Below, piece after piece: positions 43,678 to 53,531 of a stretch of 64,000 bases of DNA (the first letter of the stretch is position 1; each line of letters starts with the position of its first letter). The DNA lies in assembly GCA_041739275.1 (NCBI GenBank), contig JBGSOF010000034.1, forward strand, positions 1 through 64,000, in the 5' to 3' direction. Source of the DNA: WGMI01 sp041739275. Lineage in GTDB: Bacteria > Bacteroidota > Bacteroidia > Flavobacteriales > Schleiferiaceae. The notes beneath the pieces are model-generated. The model was not told the DNA's origin. It worked only from the letters and a program-made list of their open reading frames with translations, and made no database searches. Both the position numbers and the translations under genes were made by a program.

Positions 43678-45074
43678 CGGCCGCTTGGCTTGAGTTCGTC
43701 TACAGACATAATCTTGGCCACAGACATATCGCCCGTAACATTCACCACGGTGCGGCACATATCGAGAATGCGGTCAACGGGCAAGATGATGGCGATCCAA
43801 GCAGGATTCAGACCGACCGATTCGAGCACGATGAGCAGCATAATCAAGCCCGCGCCGGGCACCGCTGCTGTGCCGATCGAGGCGAGCAAAGCAGTCAATA
43901 CAATGGTGAGCTGATGCGCCAAGTTGAGTTCGACCAGGTGAAACTGAGCCAGAAAAACCACGGCCACCGCTTGGTACAAACTCGTGCCGTCCATATTGAC
44001 CGTCGCGCCGATGGGTAAGACGAAACTGCTAATCTTTTCGGGGACCTTGAGCTCTTGGTGCACTACGTCCATGGTGACGGGCAAGGTGGCCGCGCTGCTC
44101 GATGTACTGAAGGCCAGAAACTGGGCGGGGCTCACTTTCTTGAAAAAGTCGACGTAGTGGAAGTTGCGGTCGAAAATCCGCATCAAGAGGGGGTACACCC
44201 CGAAGAGCATCACCCCGAGTCCCAAAATCACCACGAGGGCATAGCCGCCCAAAACGCGAAACATATCGATCATCGAATTCGGGTTGTTGCCCGCGAGCTC
44301 GGCCATGTTCCCCGCCATCAATGCAAAGACAAACCAAGGGGCGCCCATCATCACCACGTCGACCATTCGAACAAAAACAGCATCGCCCGAATCGAAAAAG
44401 CGCACCATGGGTTCGGCTTGAGCGCTGGGAATGCCCAACAAAGCCACGCCGAAAAACAGCGCAAAAAAGATGACTTGCAGCATTAAGCTGTCGTTGAAGC
44501 TCAAAAAGATGTTGCTCGGCACGATGTCGACCAAAAAAGCGAGCGGCCCGCGGTCTTTGATTTGGCGCGCCTCGTTGATCTTGCCCCCGATGCTCGGCGA
44601 AGGCTCTGAGACAGAGATATTTGTCGAAGAACCCAATTCCAGAGTATCGACGCCTGAAGCCAAGCGCAGCCCATCGGCAGACTCCACTCCGGGGTTTTGG
44701 TCGAGCCAGCGCTCGTAGCTCGCCCGATTCGACATGCGCTGATTGGCATCGAGCCGAACACCGGGCTTGAGCACGTTCACCAAGCCGAGGCCAATCGAAA
44801 TCGCGAGCACGGTGGTGGTCAGATACAAGGCCAATGTCTTGATTCCCAACCGCCCGAGCGCTTGGACATCTTTCATCCCCACAATGCCTTTAATCACCGA
44901 AAACAGCACCAGAGGCACCGCGATGAGCTTGAGCAAATTGATGAAAATGGTTCCGAAAGGGGCGATCCAGAGTTTGGTGAAGTCGTTGAAACCAAAAACT
45001 GCGCCCAAATAAGCCCAGCCAATTCCAAGCACCATCGCGATGATGATTTGCCAGTGCAGAGGGATCTTCTTCAC
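43674..45074 (-). CDS. Dicarboxylate/amino acid:cation symporter (DAACS family)
   Basis: A 466-residue inner-membrane transporter of the GltP/DctA type. Conserved pieces are PFGTIFINLLKLIAVPLVLF, the serine-rich re-entrant loop AFSTSSSAATLPVTMDV, the NMDGTSLYQ substrate-site motif and GTAAVPGAGLIML. A polar insertion (about residues 128-170, DGLRLASGVDTLELGSS) sits in a loop and is longer than in the E. coli proteins. It takes up Glu, Asp or C4-dicarboxylates with Na+ or H+. The 4-base overlaps with aroC upstream and the PorE-like gene downstream suggest one transcript. Confidence 0.92.
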   Translation of the reverse strand: MKKIPLHWQIIIAMVLGIGWAYLGAVFGFNDFTKLWIAPFGTIFINLLKLIAVPLVLFSVIKGIVGMKDVQALGRLGIKTLALYLTTTVLAISIGLGLVNVLKPGVRLDANQRMSNRASYERWLDQNPGVESADGLRLASGVDTLELGSSTNISVSEPSPSIGGKINEARQIKDRGPLAFLVDIVPSNIFLSFNDSLMLQVIFFALFFGVALLGIPSAQAEPMVRFFDSGDAVFVRMVDVVMMGAPWFVFALMAGNMAELAGNNPNSMIDMFRVLGGYALVVILGLGVMLFGVYPLLMRIFDRNFHYVDFFKKVSPAQFLAFSTSSSAATLPVTMDVVHQELKVPEKISSFVLPIGATVNMDGTSLYQAVAVVFLAQFHLVELNLAHQLTIVLTALLASIGTAAVPGAGLIMLLIVLESVGLNPAWIAIILPVDRILDMCRTVVNVTGDMSVAKIMSVDELKPSGR

Positions 45075-46135
45075 GATTTGAGGGTTCGGTTCAACAAATA
45101 AAAATCAGCCACGACCAGCGAGGCCAGGGCTTCGACGATGGGCACGGCTCTGGGAACCACGCATGGATCGTGTCGGCCCGAAAGTTCGAGTTCGCGAGAA
45201 GCCCCATCGCGGTCTAAGGTCGTTTGTTTTTGAGCGATGCTGGCCGTGGGCTTAAAACCCACCCGAAAGTTGACCGTTCTGCCGTCGGTAATTCCCCCCA
45301 AGACGCCTCCCGCGCGATTGCTTTCCCACCCGCCCCCATGCCTTTGCGCGGGGTCGTTGTGGGCACTTCCGCGCATTTCGGCCGCGGCAAATCCACTGCC
45401 GTATTCAAAGCCCTTCACCGCATTGAGGCTGAGCATGGCCTGAGCCAATCGCGCTTGAAACTTGTCGAAAACGGGCTCTCCCAATCCCGCCGGCAAGCCG
45501 TTTAAAACACAACAGATCGCGCCCCCGACCGAATCGGAGGCCCTTCGAACTTCGTCGATCAACGCTTCCATCTTTCGGGCGGTTTCGGGCTCGGGACAGC
45601 GCACCGCAGAGGATTCTATTTCGCGTTCATCATAATCAAACCGAGGGGAATTCAAGCGAACAGTCCCCACCTGATCGACCCAAGCCCGCGGTTCAAAACC
45701 GGGCACCAATTGCTTAGCCACCGCCCCCGCGAATACCCAGTTGGCCGTTTCGCGGGCCGACGAACGCCCCCCTCCGCGCGGGTCGCGAAAGCCGTATTTG
45801 AGGTCGTAGGTAGAATCGGCATGAGAAGGCCTGTAAACCGTCTCGAGCTCGGAGTAGTCGGCCGAACGGCGGTCTGAATTTCGAAACAAAAAACCGATGG
45901 GCGCCCCCGTGGTCTTGCCCTGATAGACCCCCGACAAGAGCTCGAAGGCATCGCGTTCGTCTCGCGAAGTGGTGAAGCTCGACTGACCTGGGCGGCGGCG
46001 AGACAACTGCATTTTTACGTACTCGAAATCGAGGGCGATTCCGGGAGGCACCCCTTCCAAAATCCCCCCAATCGCTTCTCCGTGAGACTCGCCGAACGTG
46101 CTCAATCTCAAGATTCGCCCCAGAATGCTAGACAT
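45071..46135 (-). CDS. aroC: Chorismate synthase
   Basis: AroC makes chorismate from EPSP, using reduced FMN, in the common aromatic pathway. The 354-residue product shows the family signatures GESHGEAIGGILEGVPPG, RDERDAFELLSGVYQG and GGGRSSARETANWVFAG, and later the FMN site GSAHNDPAQRHGGGWESNRA. It overlaps the symporter gene by 4 bases. The N-terminus MSSILGRILRLSTFGESHG is complete. Confidence 0.96.
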   Translation of the reverse strand: MSSILGRILRLSTFGESHGEAIGGILEGVPPGIALDFEYVKMQLSRRRPGQSSFTTSRDERDAFELLSGVYQGKTTGAPIGFLFRNSDRRSADYSELETVYRPSHADSTYDLKYGFRDPRGGGRSSARETANWVFAGAVAKQLVPGFEPRAWVDQVGTVRLNSPRFDYDEREIESSAVRCPEPETARKMEALIDEVRRASDSVGGAICCVLNGLPAGLGEPVFDKFQARLAQAMLSLNAVKGFEYGSGFAAAEMRGSAHNDPAQRHGGGWESNRAGGVLGGITDGRTVNFRVGFKPTASIAQKQTTLDRDGASRELELSGRHDPCVVPRAVPIVEALASLVVADFYLLNRTLKS

Positions 46136-46166
46136 CTGCCAAAGATAAAGCGGGTTGAGACCCTGC

Positions 46167-46961
46167 TCAGGGCCGGTCGTATTCGTTGAGAATTTCGTCT
46201 ACACTGCGCTGCCTTTGATAGCGCTCGTAGCATTCGAGCAGGCTGCGGAGCAGTTCGTAGTCGGTGGCCGATCGAATTCGACCTCCGCTGCAATAAAATG
46301 CAAAAGCTTCGACCTCTGCGGGATTCATCCCGGTGAGTTCTTGAAGGGCTTTTCGATTGCTGCCTTGGAGTTTGTTTCTCCAGCCTTCGCGCTCCATCAG
46401 CAATCGCAACTCCGCCATTTGACGCGGCGTCTTGCCAAAGCGTTCGTATAGAAAATCGACCGGATTGGCCAGAGAAGCCGGGGTGTGAATGGGGTATTCG
46501 ATTTGTTCGGTTGACGGAATCAGAGGCTGTTCCAAAACCAGATCGCGCGGGTCGTTGGTGGACAATTTATACGCGTACACCCCTGCCTCGTCGAGCAGGT
46601 AATTCTGTTCGCGAAGTTCGAAAACCAAAGCGCGGTCGCGGTCTGAGAGGGCTATCGGCCTGCGGTAAAATCGGTAGCTGAGGTGAGAAACAATCAAGGT
46701 GTCGCCCGGACGTGCCTTGATTTCGAAGCGGCCGTCGGCCTCGCTGAGCACCCCTTTTTCGGTTTGACGGTTAATGACGTATGCCCCCGGAACCGACAGA
46801 CCTGTGTTCGCTTCGACCAAGCGACCGCGAACGCGAAATTCCTCGGGCAGTTGAGCATATGCCGGCTCCAAAAGGGAAAGAGAACCACAGCATGCGGCGC
46901 ACGCGATCGAACGAATGGAAAGCCCGAGAAAAGCTCGGTATTGTCGATATTCGCAACCCAT
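46167..46961 (-). CDS. Exported carboxypeptidase-regulatory-like domain protein
   Basis: A 264-residue protein. ATG 46961 gives a plausible leader (LGLSIRSIACAACCGSLSLL, cleaved near EPAYAQ). Residues of about 45-115 form a CarboxypepD_reg-like beta-sandwich (RGRLVEANTGLSVPGAYVIN, EADGRFEIKARPGDTLIVS), as in many Bacteroidota surface proteins. The rest is helical and charged without a named domain. It lies upstream of aroC with a 31-base gap and is divergent from ettA. The function is unknown; it may work with a transporter or act as a scaffold. Confidence 0.75.
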   Translation of the reverse strand: MGCEYRQYRAFLGLSIRSIACAACCGSLSLLEPAYAQLPEEFRVRGRLVEANTGLSVPGAYVINRQTEKGVLSEADGRFEIKARPGDTLIVSHLSYRFYRRPIALSDRDRALVFELREQNYLLDEAGVYAYKLSTNDPRDLVLEQPLIPSTEQIEYPIHTPASLANPVDFLYERFGKTPRQMAELRLLMEREGWRNKLQGSNRKALQELTGMNPAEVEAFAFYCSGGRIRSATDYELLRSLLECYERYQRQRSVDEILNEYDRP

Positions 46962-46973
46962 TAATTTTTTCTT

Positions 46974-48665
46974 ATGTCGGACGATAAGAAGGTGATTTTC
47001 AGCATGAGCGGTGTGAGTAAAATCCTCCCTCACAACAATAAGGCCATCCTCAAAGACATTTATCTCAGCTTTTTCTACGGTGCCAAGATCGGCATCTTGG
47101 GTTTGAACGGCTCGGGTAAATCGACTTTACTCAAAATCATTGCGGGAATCGAAAAGTCTTTTCAAGGCGATTTGGTCTGGAGCCCGGGCTACAAAGTGGG
47201 CTACCTCGAACAGGAGCCTCAGCTCGACGACCACAAGACAGTGATGGAAGTGGTGCGCGAAGGCGCCAAAGAAATTACGGATTTGCTCGACGAGTACAAC
47301 GCACTCAACGATCAGTTTGGTCTGCCCGAGGTCTACGAAGATCCCGAAAAGATGGAGAAGCTGATGAACCGGCAGGCGGCTCTTCAAGACAAAATCGACG
47401 CGGCCAACGCCTGGGAACTCGACACCGTGCTCGAGCGCGCCATGGGGGCCTTGAATTGCCCCGAAAGCGACACCCCGGTCAAAAACCTTTCGGGGGGAGA
47501 GCGCAGACGCGTGGCCTTGGTTCGCCTTTTGATTCAAAATCCGGACGTGCTGCTGCTCGACGAACCGACCAACCACTTGGATGCCGAATCGGTGCAGTGG
47601 TTGGAGAATTATTTGCAGAACTATCAAGGCACGGTGATCGCCGTAACCCACGACCGCTATTTTCTCGACAACGTGGCGGGCTGGATTCTCGAACTCGACC
47701 GGGGCGAGGGCATTCCGTGGAAGGGCAACTACACCAGCTGGCTCGAACAGAAGACCAAGCGGATGGAGCAAGAGGAAAAACAGGCCAGCAAGCGTCGCAA
47801 AACCCTTGAACGAGAGCTCGATTGGGTGCGAATGAACCCCAAAGGACGGCAGGCCAAGTCGAAGGCGCGTTTGGCGAACTACGACAAAATGCTCAGCCAA
47901 GAGCAAAAAGAACGCGAAGATCGCCTCGAGATTTTTATCCCGCCCGGACCGCGTTTGGGCAACGAGGTAATTGAAGCTCAGGGGGTTGCCAAATCGTTTG
48001 GAGATCGTTTGTTGTACGAATCGCTGCAGTTCAGCTTGCCCCCGGCGGGCATTGTGGGAATCATCGGACCGAACGGCGCGGGTAAGACCACCATTTTCCG
48101 CATGATTATGGGGACGGAAAAACCCGATTCGGGCAATTTCAAAATGGGCGAAACGGTCAAGATTGCCTACGTGGATCAAAGCCACGAGAAGATGAACGCC
48201 GACAAATCGATCTTCGAGATCATCGCCGATGGTCAAGAGACGTTTGAACTGGGCGGAAAATCGCAAAACGCACGGGCTTATCTGAGCCGTTTCAACTTTA
48301 GCGGAGATTCTCAAGGCAAAAAAGTGGGGGTTCTTTCGGGTGGGGAGCGCAACCGTCTCCACTTGGCCATGGCCTTGAAGGAAGGCGGCAATGTCTTGCT
48401 CTTGGACGAACCGACCAACGACTTGGACGTCAATACGCTGAGAGCACTTGAAGAGGCTCTGGACGAATTTGCGGGCTGCGCGGTCATCATCTCGCACGAC
48501 CGCTGGTTCCTCGACCGAGTGTGCACCCACATCCTGGCCTTTGAAGGCGATGCGCAGGTGTACTTCTTCGAGGGTTCGTTTAGCGACTACGAGGAAAACA
48601 AAAAGAAGCGCTTGGGCGACAGTGGCGAGCCCCGCCGCTTCAAATACCGCAAGCTGCTCAAGTAA
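46974..48665 (+). CDS. ettA: Energy-dependent translational throttle protein EttA (ABC-F)
   Basis: EttA is a cytoplasmic ABC-F ATPase that gates the ribosome's entry into the elongation cycle. The 563-residue product carries two ABC domains: Walker A GLNGSGKST near residue 43 and GPNGAGKTT near residue 365, signatures LSGGERRRVALVRLL and LSGGERNRLHLAMAL and Walker B LLLDEPTNHLDAE and LLLDEPTNDLD. The linker (NYTSWLEQKTKRMEQEEKQA) and the arm-containing PtIM region fit EttA rather than other ABC-F types. Length is as expected. It is divergent from the regulatory-domain gene with 12 bases between the starts. Confidence 0.93.
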   Translation: MSDDKKVIFSMSGVSKILPHNNKAILKDIYLSFFYGAKIGILGLNGSGKSTLLKIIAGIEKSFQGDLVWSPGYKVGYLEQEPQLDDHKTVMEVVREGAKEITDLLDEYNALNDQFGLPEVYEDPEKMEKLMNRQAALQDKIDAANAWELDTVLERAMGALNCPESDTPVKNLSGGERRRVALVRLLIQNPDVLLLDEPTNHLDAESVQWLENYLQNYQGTVIAVTHDRYFLDNVAGWILELDRGEGIPWKGNYTSWLEQKTKRMEQEEKQASKRRKTLERELDWVRMNPKGRQAKSKARLANYDKMLSQEQKEREDRLEIFIPPGPRLGNEVIEAQGVAKSFGDRLLYESLQFSLPPAGIVGIIGPNGAGKTTIFRMIMGTEKPDSGNFKMGETVKIAYVDQSHEKMNADKSIFEIIADGQETFELGGKSQNARAYLSRFNFSGDSQGKKVGVLSGGERNRLHLAMALKEGGNVLLLDEPTNDLDVNTLRALEEALDEFAGCAVIISHDRWFLDRVCTHILAFEGDAQVYFFEGSFSDYEENKKKRLGDSGEPRRFKYRKLLK

Positions 48666-48731
48666 ACAGGCAGCGCCCTGTCTCCCAATCGACCATTCGA
48701 GAATTATCTTCGGAACGAAAAAAAACCGCTA

Positions 48732-49436
48732 ATGACGTCCCTCCCCTCCTGCAACCAAGCCATACTCGACGCGCTTTCGACCAAATCTTCGACCAAGCAG
48801 TTGGTGGCGCGGCAGACGCATACGGCCTTTGGTGAGCTGAAGGAAACCTTGAAGACGGTGGCCGAAGAGCTCAATGCCAACATCTGCACCATCGATCGGA
48901 GCGTGGTGGTCGACTATACCGAACGGAGTGAGCGCGAAGCCATGATTCGTTTTTCGGGCGATGTGCTGATTTTTCACCAGCTCACCAATGCCTATACGGT
49001 CGACGACCGGCACGAGATAAAGAAACTGAGCTACGTAAAGGAAGACCCGCTGCGCGCCTATTTTGGGGTGATCAACTTCTATAATTTTCTTAACGACTCG
49101 CTGGTATACAATCGTTTGGGCGATGTAGGCCACCTGCTCGGTCGGATATGGATCAACAAAGACCGGCACTTTTTTGTGGAGGGCAAACGGCAGTTTAGCT
49201 TTTTGTACAACGACCTGAGCCGAGATGTGCTCGATACGGACAAACTGCGCGGCATTGTCGAAAGCGCCATGAGCTACGCCATCGATTACGACCTTACGGC
49301 CCCTGCTTTTGCCGATGTGCGCGAGCTTACGCTGTATCAAATGGAGAACATCAGCCAGGAGCTTCGGGTGCGGAAGAAGGCCCAAATGGGGTATCACATT
49401 CACGCGAGCAATCAAGCAAAGGAGCCGCTTGCCTGA
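48732..49436 (+). CDS. Conserved unknown protein
   Basis: A 234-residue cytosolic protein without leader or membrane helix. The text MIRFSGDVLIFHQLTNAYTV, EDPLRAYFGVINFYNFLNDS and RIWINKDRHFFVEGKRQFSF reads like a conserved alpha/beta fold, and the last 50 residues are helical. I do not recognise the family. It follows ettA by 66 bases in the same direction and may be co-transcribed; the tRNA-Glu promoter lies after it. Confidence 0.75.
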   Translation: MTSLPSCNQAILDALSTKSSTKQLVARQTHTAFGELKETLKTVAEELNANICTIDRSVVVDYTERSEREAMIRFSGDVLIFHQLTNAYTVDDRHEIKKLSYVKEDPLRAYFGVINFYNFLNDSLVYNRLGDVGHLLGRIWINKDRHFFVEGKRQFSFLYNDLSRDVLDTDKLRGIVESAMSYAIDYDLTAPAFADVRELTLYQMENISQELRVRKKAQMGYHIHASNQAKEPLA

Positions 49437-49473
49437 ATCGGAGAAATCGAGAAGAAACCCAGCGCCTTGGCAC

Positions 49474-49503
49474 TTGGATGAATGTTTTTTTAGTGTACAT
49501 TTG
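49474..49503 (+). promoter_or_regulatory. Promoter of tRNA-Glu/rpsT: TTG-N19-TACATTTG
   Basis: TTG at 49474-49476 and TACATTTG at 49496-49503, separated by 19 bases. This is the best full match in the window to the Bacteroidota sigma consensus (TTTG - 19 - TAnnTTTG). The tRNA starts 123 bases downstream. Confidence 0.7.
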
Positions 49504-49625
49504 CATCCCGTTTGTGAAAAAACGAAAGGCCGCAATGCCTGAAGCACTTTGCAAAGGGGATTCGTTCATCGACACCCGACTTTCCTTGAAACTCACTCGC
49601 GGCCTCGGTCGCGATCAATGTTCTC

Positions 49626-49697
49626 GGCCCGTTCGTCTATCGGTTAGGACTCAAGATTTTCATTCTTGCAAGAGGGGTTCGACTCCCCTACGGGCTA
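49626..49697 (+). tRNA. tRNA-Glu (anticodon TTC)
   Basis: Acceptor arms GGCCCGT (49626-49632) and ACGGGCT (49690-49696) pair with one G-U; discriminator A49697. The anticodon stem CAAGA/TCTTG encloses TTTTCAT with anticodon TTC. The T-arm contains GGGGTTCGACTCCCC. CCA is not encoded. It is a likely MnmA substrate. It precedes rpsT by 66 bases. Confidence 0.95.
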
Positions 49698-49763
49698 CTT
49701 AAATTTAAACCTCAAAGCAACCTCGGTTGCAGAAAGACGACAGAATCGAACGTACAAGCGAAC

Positions 49764-50024
49764 ATGGCAAATCACAAATCAGCGCTCAAGCGCATCCGAG
49801 CCAACGAAGAAAAGCGCCTGCGCAACCGTTATCAGCACAAGACGATGCGGAATGCGTTGCGCGACGTGCGCAAGAGCACCGACGCCACGGCCGTTAAGGA
49901 GCAGATGCCTCAGGTGTTCTCGATGATCGACAAATTGGTCAAGAGCAACATCATTCATCGCAACAAAGCCGCAAACTTGAAGTCGAGCATTTCCAAGCAT
50001 CTCAACGCGCTGGCCACCGCCTAA
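49764..50024 (+). CDS. rpsT: 30S ribosomal protein S20
   Basis: An 86-residue S20: MANHKSALKRIRANEEKRLR, then DKLVKSNIIHRNKAANLKSS, fits the family, which binds 16S rRNA at the bottom of the small subunit. Its last four codons (Ala-Thr-Ala-stop) and terminator are duplicated at 55926-55995, at the other end of the AT-rich islet. The gene itself is complete. Confidence 0.97.
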   Translation: MANHKSALKRIRANEEKRLRNRYQHKTMRNALRDVRKSTDATAVKEQMPQVFSMIDKLVKSNIIHRNKAANLKSSISKHLNALATA

Positions 50025-50082
50025 GCCGCAAACCGAATTTTATTCAACCGCCCCGGTCCACGATCGGAGGCGGTTTTTTTGT
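50013..50082 (+). repeat. 70-bp direct repeat, copy 1 (rpsT 3' end plus terminator)
   Basis: Begins in the rpsT coding end (gccaccgcctaa) and includes the whole terminator. It agrees with 55926-55995 at 68 of 70 positions; the two differences lie in the hairpin loop (ca versus ct and a versus c near 50060-50061). Together they bracket 50083-55925 and look like left and right insertion boundaries. Confidence 0.9.
50046..50080 (+). terminator. Rho-independent terminator of rpsT
   Basis: Stem AACCGCC (50046-50052) / GGCGGTT (50069-50075), then a T-run. A second copy stands at 55959-55993. Confidence 0.85.
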
Positions 50083-50168
50083 ATTAACCAATGATTATTA
50101 AACCGTTAACTTTCGTCTTGCGATATAATTAAGTCCAAATTTTTCTGAAATTCCCAAAAAATATAAAA

Positions 50169-50212
50169 ATGAATAACGCTTTCCGCTTTCCGCTTTCCGC
50201 TTTCCGCTTCCC
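50169..50212 (+). repeat. Heptanucleotide repeat (GCTTTCC)4 plus one variant unit beside a possible start codon
   Basis: ATG at 50169 is followed after six bases by four perfect copies of GCTTTCC (50178-50205) and the variant GCTTCCC (50206-50212). In the present length the frame from this ATG ends at a TAA after 20 codons. With one unit less it would enter the frame of the downstream secreted gene (next feature). Confidence 0.85.
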
Positions 50213-50409
50213 GATCTACGGTCTTAGGTAAAAAAGAAGAATCCCTTCGCCCAAGTGCCAGTTTAAAATGGCGGTTAGTCATATTTTTTCTATCAATTTT
50301 TAATATAACGAATGCCCAAAATCATCTCGATTTTCAACCTGAATCTTTTCTAGAAATACACTTAGAAGAATCTAAAACAATTCTTGGACAATCTTGGACT
50401 TTTGAGGCA

Positions 50410-51759
50410 TTGTTTGCCAACTGGAATCCACTAAGCTCAAATGCATTAATTGCATCGGCCATATCAACCTTTAACGACACCATTCAAATTGGTGTTGATG
50501 AAAACAACATGCTCTATTGTTCCTTGAATAGCGTGACATTTCGAGGTGATGAATTTGAAATTCGAGAGGCCCAGTGCCTTCACTTGGCTGTGCGGTATGA
50601 GAATGAGAACCTCGAGCTCTACGTTGATGGTGAAATAATTCAACGATTTGAAACAGGTGCATTCGGCAATCCTTTCAAGACGTACAAGTGGAATATTGGT
50701 TTTAGCGATCCGCTTCTTCAAAATGGCTTTCAATCCGGTTTAGAAGAAATTAGACTTTGGAATGCTGCCATCGACCCGTATTATATTTCGACGCATCGTT
50801 CTGCTCCATTAACTCAGTCGCCGCTGGACCCTATAAACTTTTACATTCCACTCATTGAAGGCCAAGGCACTTCGGTCTCAGACCCATTTACGTACAGTAC
50901 CACTGGACTATTTCCCTCAGCACTTGGACATAATTCCGTACACGACCCGGTATGGGCTAGCGAGGGATGTGTGGAGGACTTTCGCAACTCCTTTTCCCCC
51001 GCTCGATTGGGTCAGGGAATTCTTACGTGCGTACCAACGACGAATAACCTAATTTGTAATGGTAATTTCGAACAATACGACTTGACCTTGGCCACTTTGC
51101 TGAACGTGCCTACTGCGTTGCGCAACGAACCCTTTACACCAGACGCACAGGGTTATACGGATATCCCAAATTGGACAGGTTCCCCTACAGCCAATACCCC
51201 TTGGCACCCAGATACATTGAGCGCGTCTTGCAATATTTATCCTTTTATCAATTACAGCATGTCGGGTACGTTTAGCTATTTCAGCAGCTTAGTTGGCTGG
51301 AACTGGCCCGTACAAAACGATGGTGCCGTGGTGATCTGGCACGCTTATGATACGGTGAATGCGGTTTTTCACAACCCGGACAACTACCTTGAAACTACTT
51401 TAAGTCAAACCTTGCTTACCAATCGACTTTATCGACTCGAATTCTTTTCGCAAAACCCGATTTACAGTTTCGCCGGCCCTCATAACCCCGCCGGATTGTG
51501 CATCCAACTTATCGATACGTTGGGCAACGTCAGCTTGCTCGATACTGTGGACATCTTTGGAGCTGCGGCCACTCCCTACAACGGCTGGGCAAAACACAGC
51601 ATAGACTTTACTCCGGGGATTACGGGCGTAACAAAATTGAGAATTGTTCCGACAAAACCGACTCAAGGGCTCCTCACCAATTGGCCCATTGATTTGGTTC
51701 ACAAGCCAATAACTTCAATCGCGGGTATTACATTGATGAATTTTCGCTTCAAGATGTAA
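50410..51759 (+). pseudogene. 5' part of an islet surface protein: leader, LamG-like domain
   Basis: The frame is open from about 50173. The leader-like segment LKWRLVIFFLSIFNITNAQ (50263-50319) has no ATG, GTG or TTG start in frame; TTG 50410 would begin after the leader. Residues after it resemble a LamG/concanavalin-like domain (CLHLAVRYENENLELYVDGE, QSGLEEIRLWNAAIDP), then a domain starting NLICNGNFEQYDL. The frame is in phase until about 51693 and then reads a short wrong tail to 51759. The other frame continues the sequence as RGYYIDEFSLQDVTPFDSV, so one base is missing between 51693 and 51705. Confidence 0.7.
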
Positions 51760-51866
51760 CCCCATTCGATAGTGTAGTCTATGACTGCTTTCCTCAAACT
51801 GTCGCCCAATTATCTGCCCCTGGCGCTCAAGGAAGTAATCACTATGCCGGAGAAAGAGAAGTTGCC

Positions 51867-53531
51867 ATGGATTTGGATTATAATACTTATTTGGCTTTCC
51901 GATATGTTTTTGAAACACCCAACCTAACCTCTCCCAATCGCTACATCTTGGCCTACTCCGGTTCCAATGGAAGTTATGACACCACTCAAATGGAGGAAGG
52001 CATCTCCATCAGTAAGTATGATCCCTGCGGCAATTTAATATGGCACTATTTGGTTGAAGGGGAAGCTGCACTTGTCGAATTAGATATCGCTCCAAATGGA
52101 AAGGTTTTCATCTTTGGAAATGCTGATGGTGTGATATCTTATTCTGGCCAATCTTTTATACAACCAAATGGAGTCAAACCTTTCGTTCTCAGCATCAACC
52201 CAAATGGTTCGTTAAATCATTTTGTTTATCTTGTGCACCCTACAACTCCCAATGTTCACTATCTCACTGACGGTTTAATTCTTGATAATTCTAACTGTAT
52301 TATAAGTGGTTATGGTATGGGCAACTCTTTTAATCTCGCGAACACCACGATACCTTCGAATAGTAGTTTTCTTGCCAAACTCAGCGGAATTCAGGGGTCT
52401 AATCCAACAACCACTTTTAATGGTGTCCAATTTTTCAACAACGCAGAAACTATCAATGAAATTGAGAAAACCGCTTCTTCAATAATTGTTGCCACAAAAG
52501 ATACTAGCTTTCGCTATAGATTAATGAAATTCCGACTAAATAACATTGGAGCGGGCTCTGTATTGAATAGTCCTTACATAGAATCTATGCCATGTTACCA
52601 AACAGCTTGGTTCACGAACGGCCCCTATCCTCATATTGCAGATCTCGTTGTCATTGATACAACCGTTGTACTGGGATTAGTTACTCGTTGCAATCTTGAC
52701 TACGGAACGGATTCTTACACGCGAGACTATGTATTTAATTCAACTACTTTAGATGCAGGTAGCGCCATACTCTTGACAACAGATACAACATCACTAATAT
52801 GGCATAAACACTATGAGATTCCGCCTTACACAATCCAAACATATTTAGGTAAAACAGCTATAGGAACCGGCCCGGATCTCGATGAAATGATTGCCACAGA
52901 CAATAACGAACTAATTTGCAGTATATTGGCAAATACTTATAACTTGGATTCAATAGGTTCAAGTACAGAATCTGTACACCTTCTTTTGAAATTATCACAA
53001 AACATCGAACCGATATGGGTTAATTCTAACGAGACTGCCACTGATCAAAACTCACCTGTGATAAGCAAAACCACTGCAATTTTCAAAGCGCCATACAACT
53101 CAAACCAATACGCTATAGCTGGAACATTTTCAGCAAACCAAAACATTTTCGACCAAGATACAATAACAACAAATAATAATCAATATTTACATACTTACGT
53201 TACAATAAACTATGATTTTGGACCATCGAATCAATTTAAAAATTATTCAGTTGACAATTTGCCAGATAAAAACTTAGATTCTTCACAATATAGTATCTTC
53301 ACTAATCCAGGCGAAACATACCTAAAAATAGCACTTCGAAATAATAAATCGGGCATCTCGAAATGTTATATAATCTTCAATTCTCAAGGTGAACAGATTA
53401 GTGAAGGTAAGCTCTTTAGCAATCAGGATACATTAATTGATACCTCTGATTGGAGCACAGGTTTATATCTTATAAATATCATTGATGACTTCAATCACTA
53501 TGACTCCTTCAAGTGGTTAAAAGTACAGTAA
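51867..53531 (+). pseudogene. 3' part of the islet surface protein: propeller-like region and T9SS domain
   Basis: Continuation in another frame of the gene that begins upstream (open back to 51693). The 554 residues contain beta-rich repeats (KYDPCGNLIWHYLVEGEAAL, IAPNGKVFIFGNADGVISYS), like SBBP/propeller proteins of this phylum. The C-terminus (YSIFTNPGETYLKIALRNNK, STGLYLINIIDDF) is a T9SS type A sorting domain. Base use is strongly AT-rich. ATG 51867 is not a credible independent start because no leader follows. Its end overlaps the next gene's GTG start by 19 bases. Confidence 0.7.

Noticed and set aside
47127..48530. 467-residue minus-strand frame opposite ettA
   Set aside because: Mirror of a conserved ABC-F gene in another frame; His- and Phe-rich antisense composition, no motifs.
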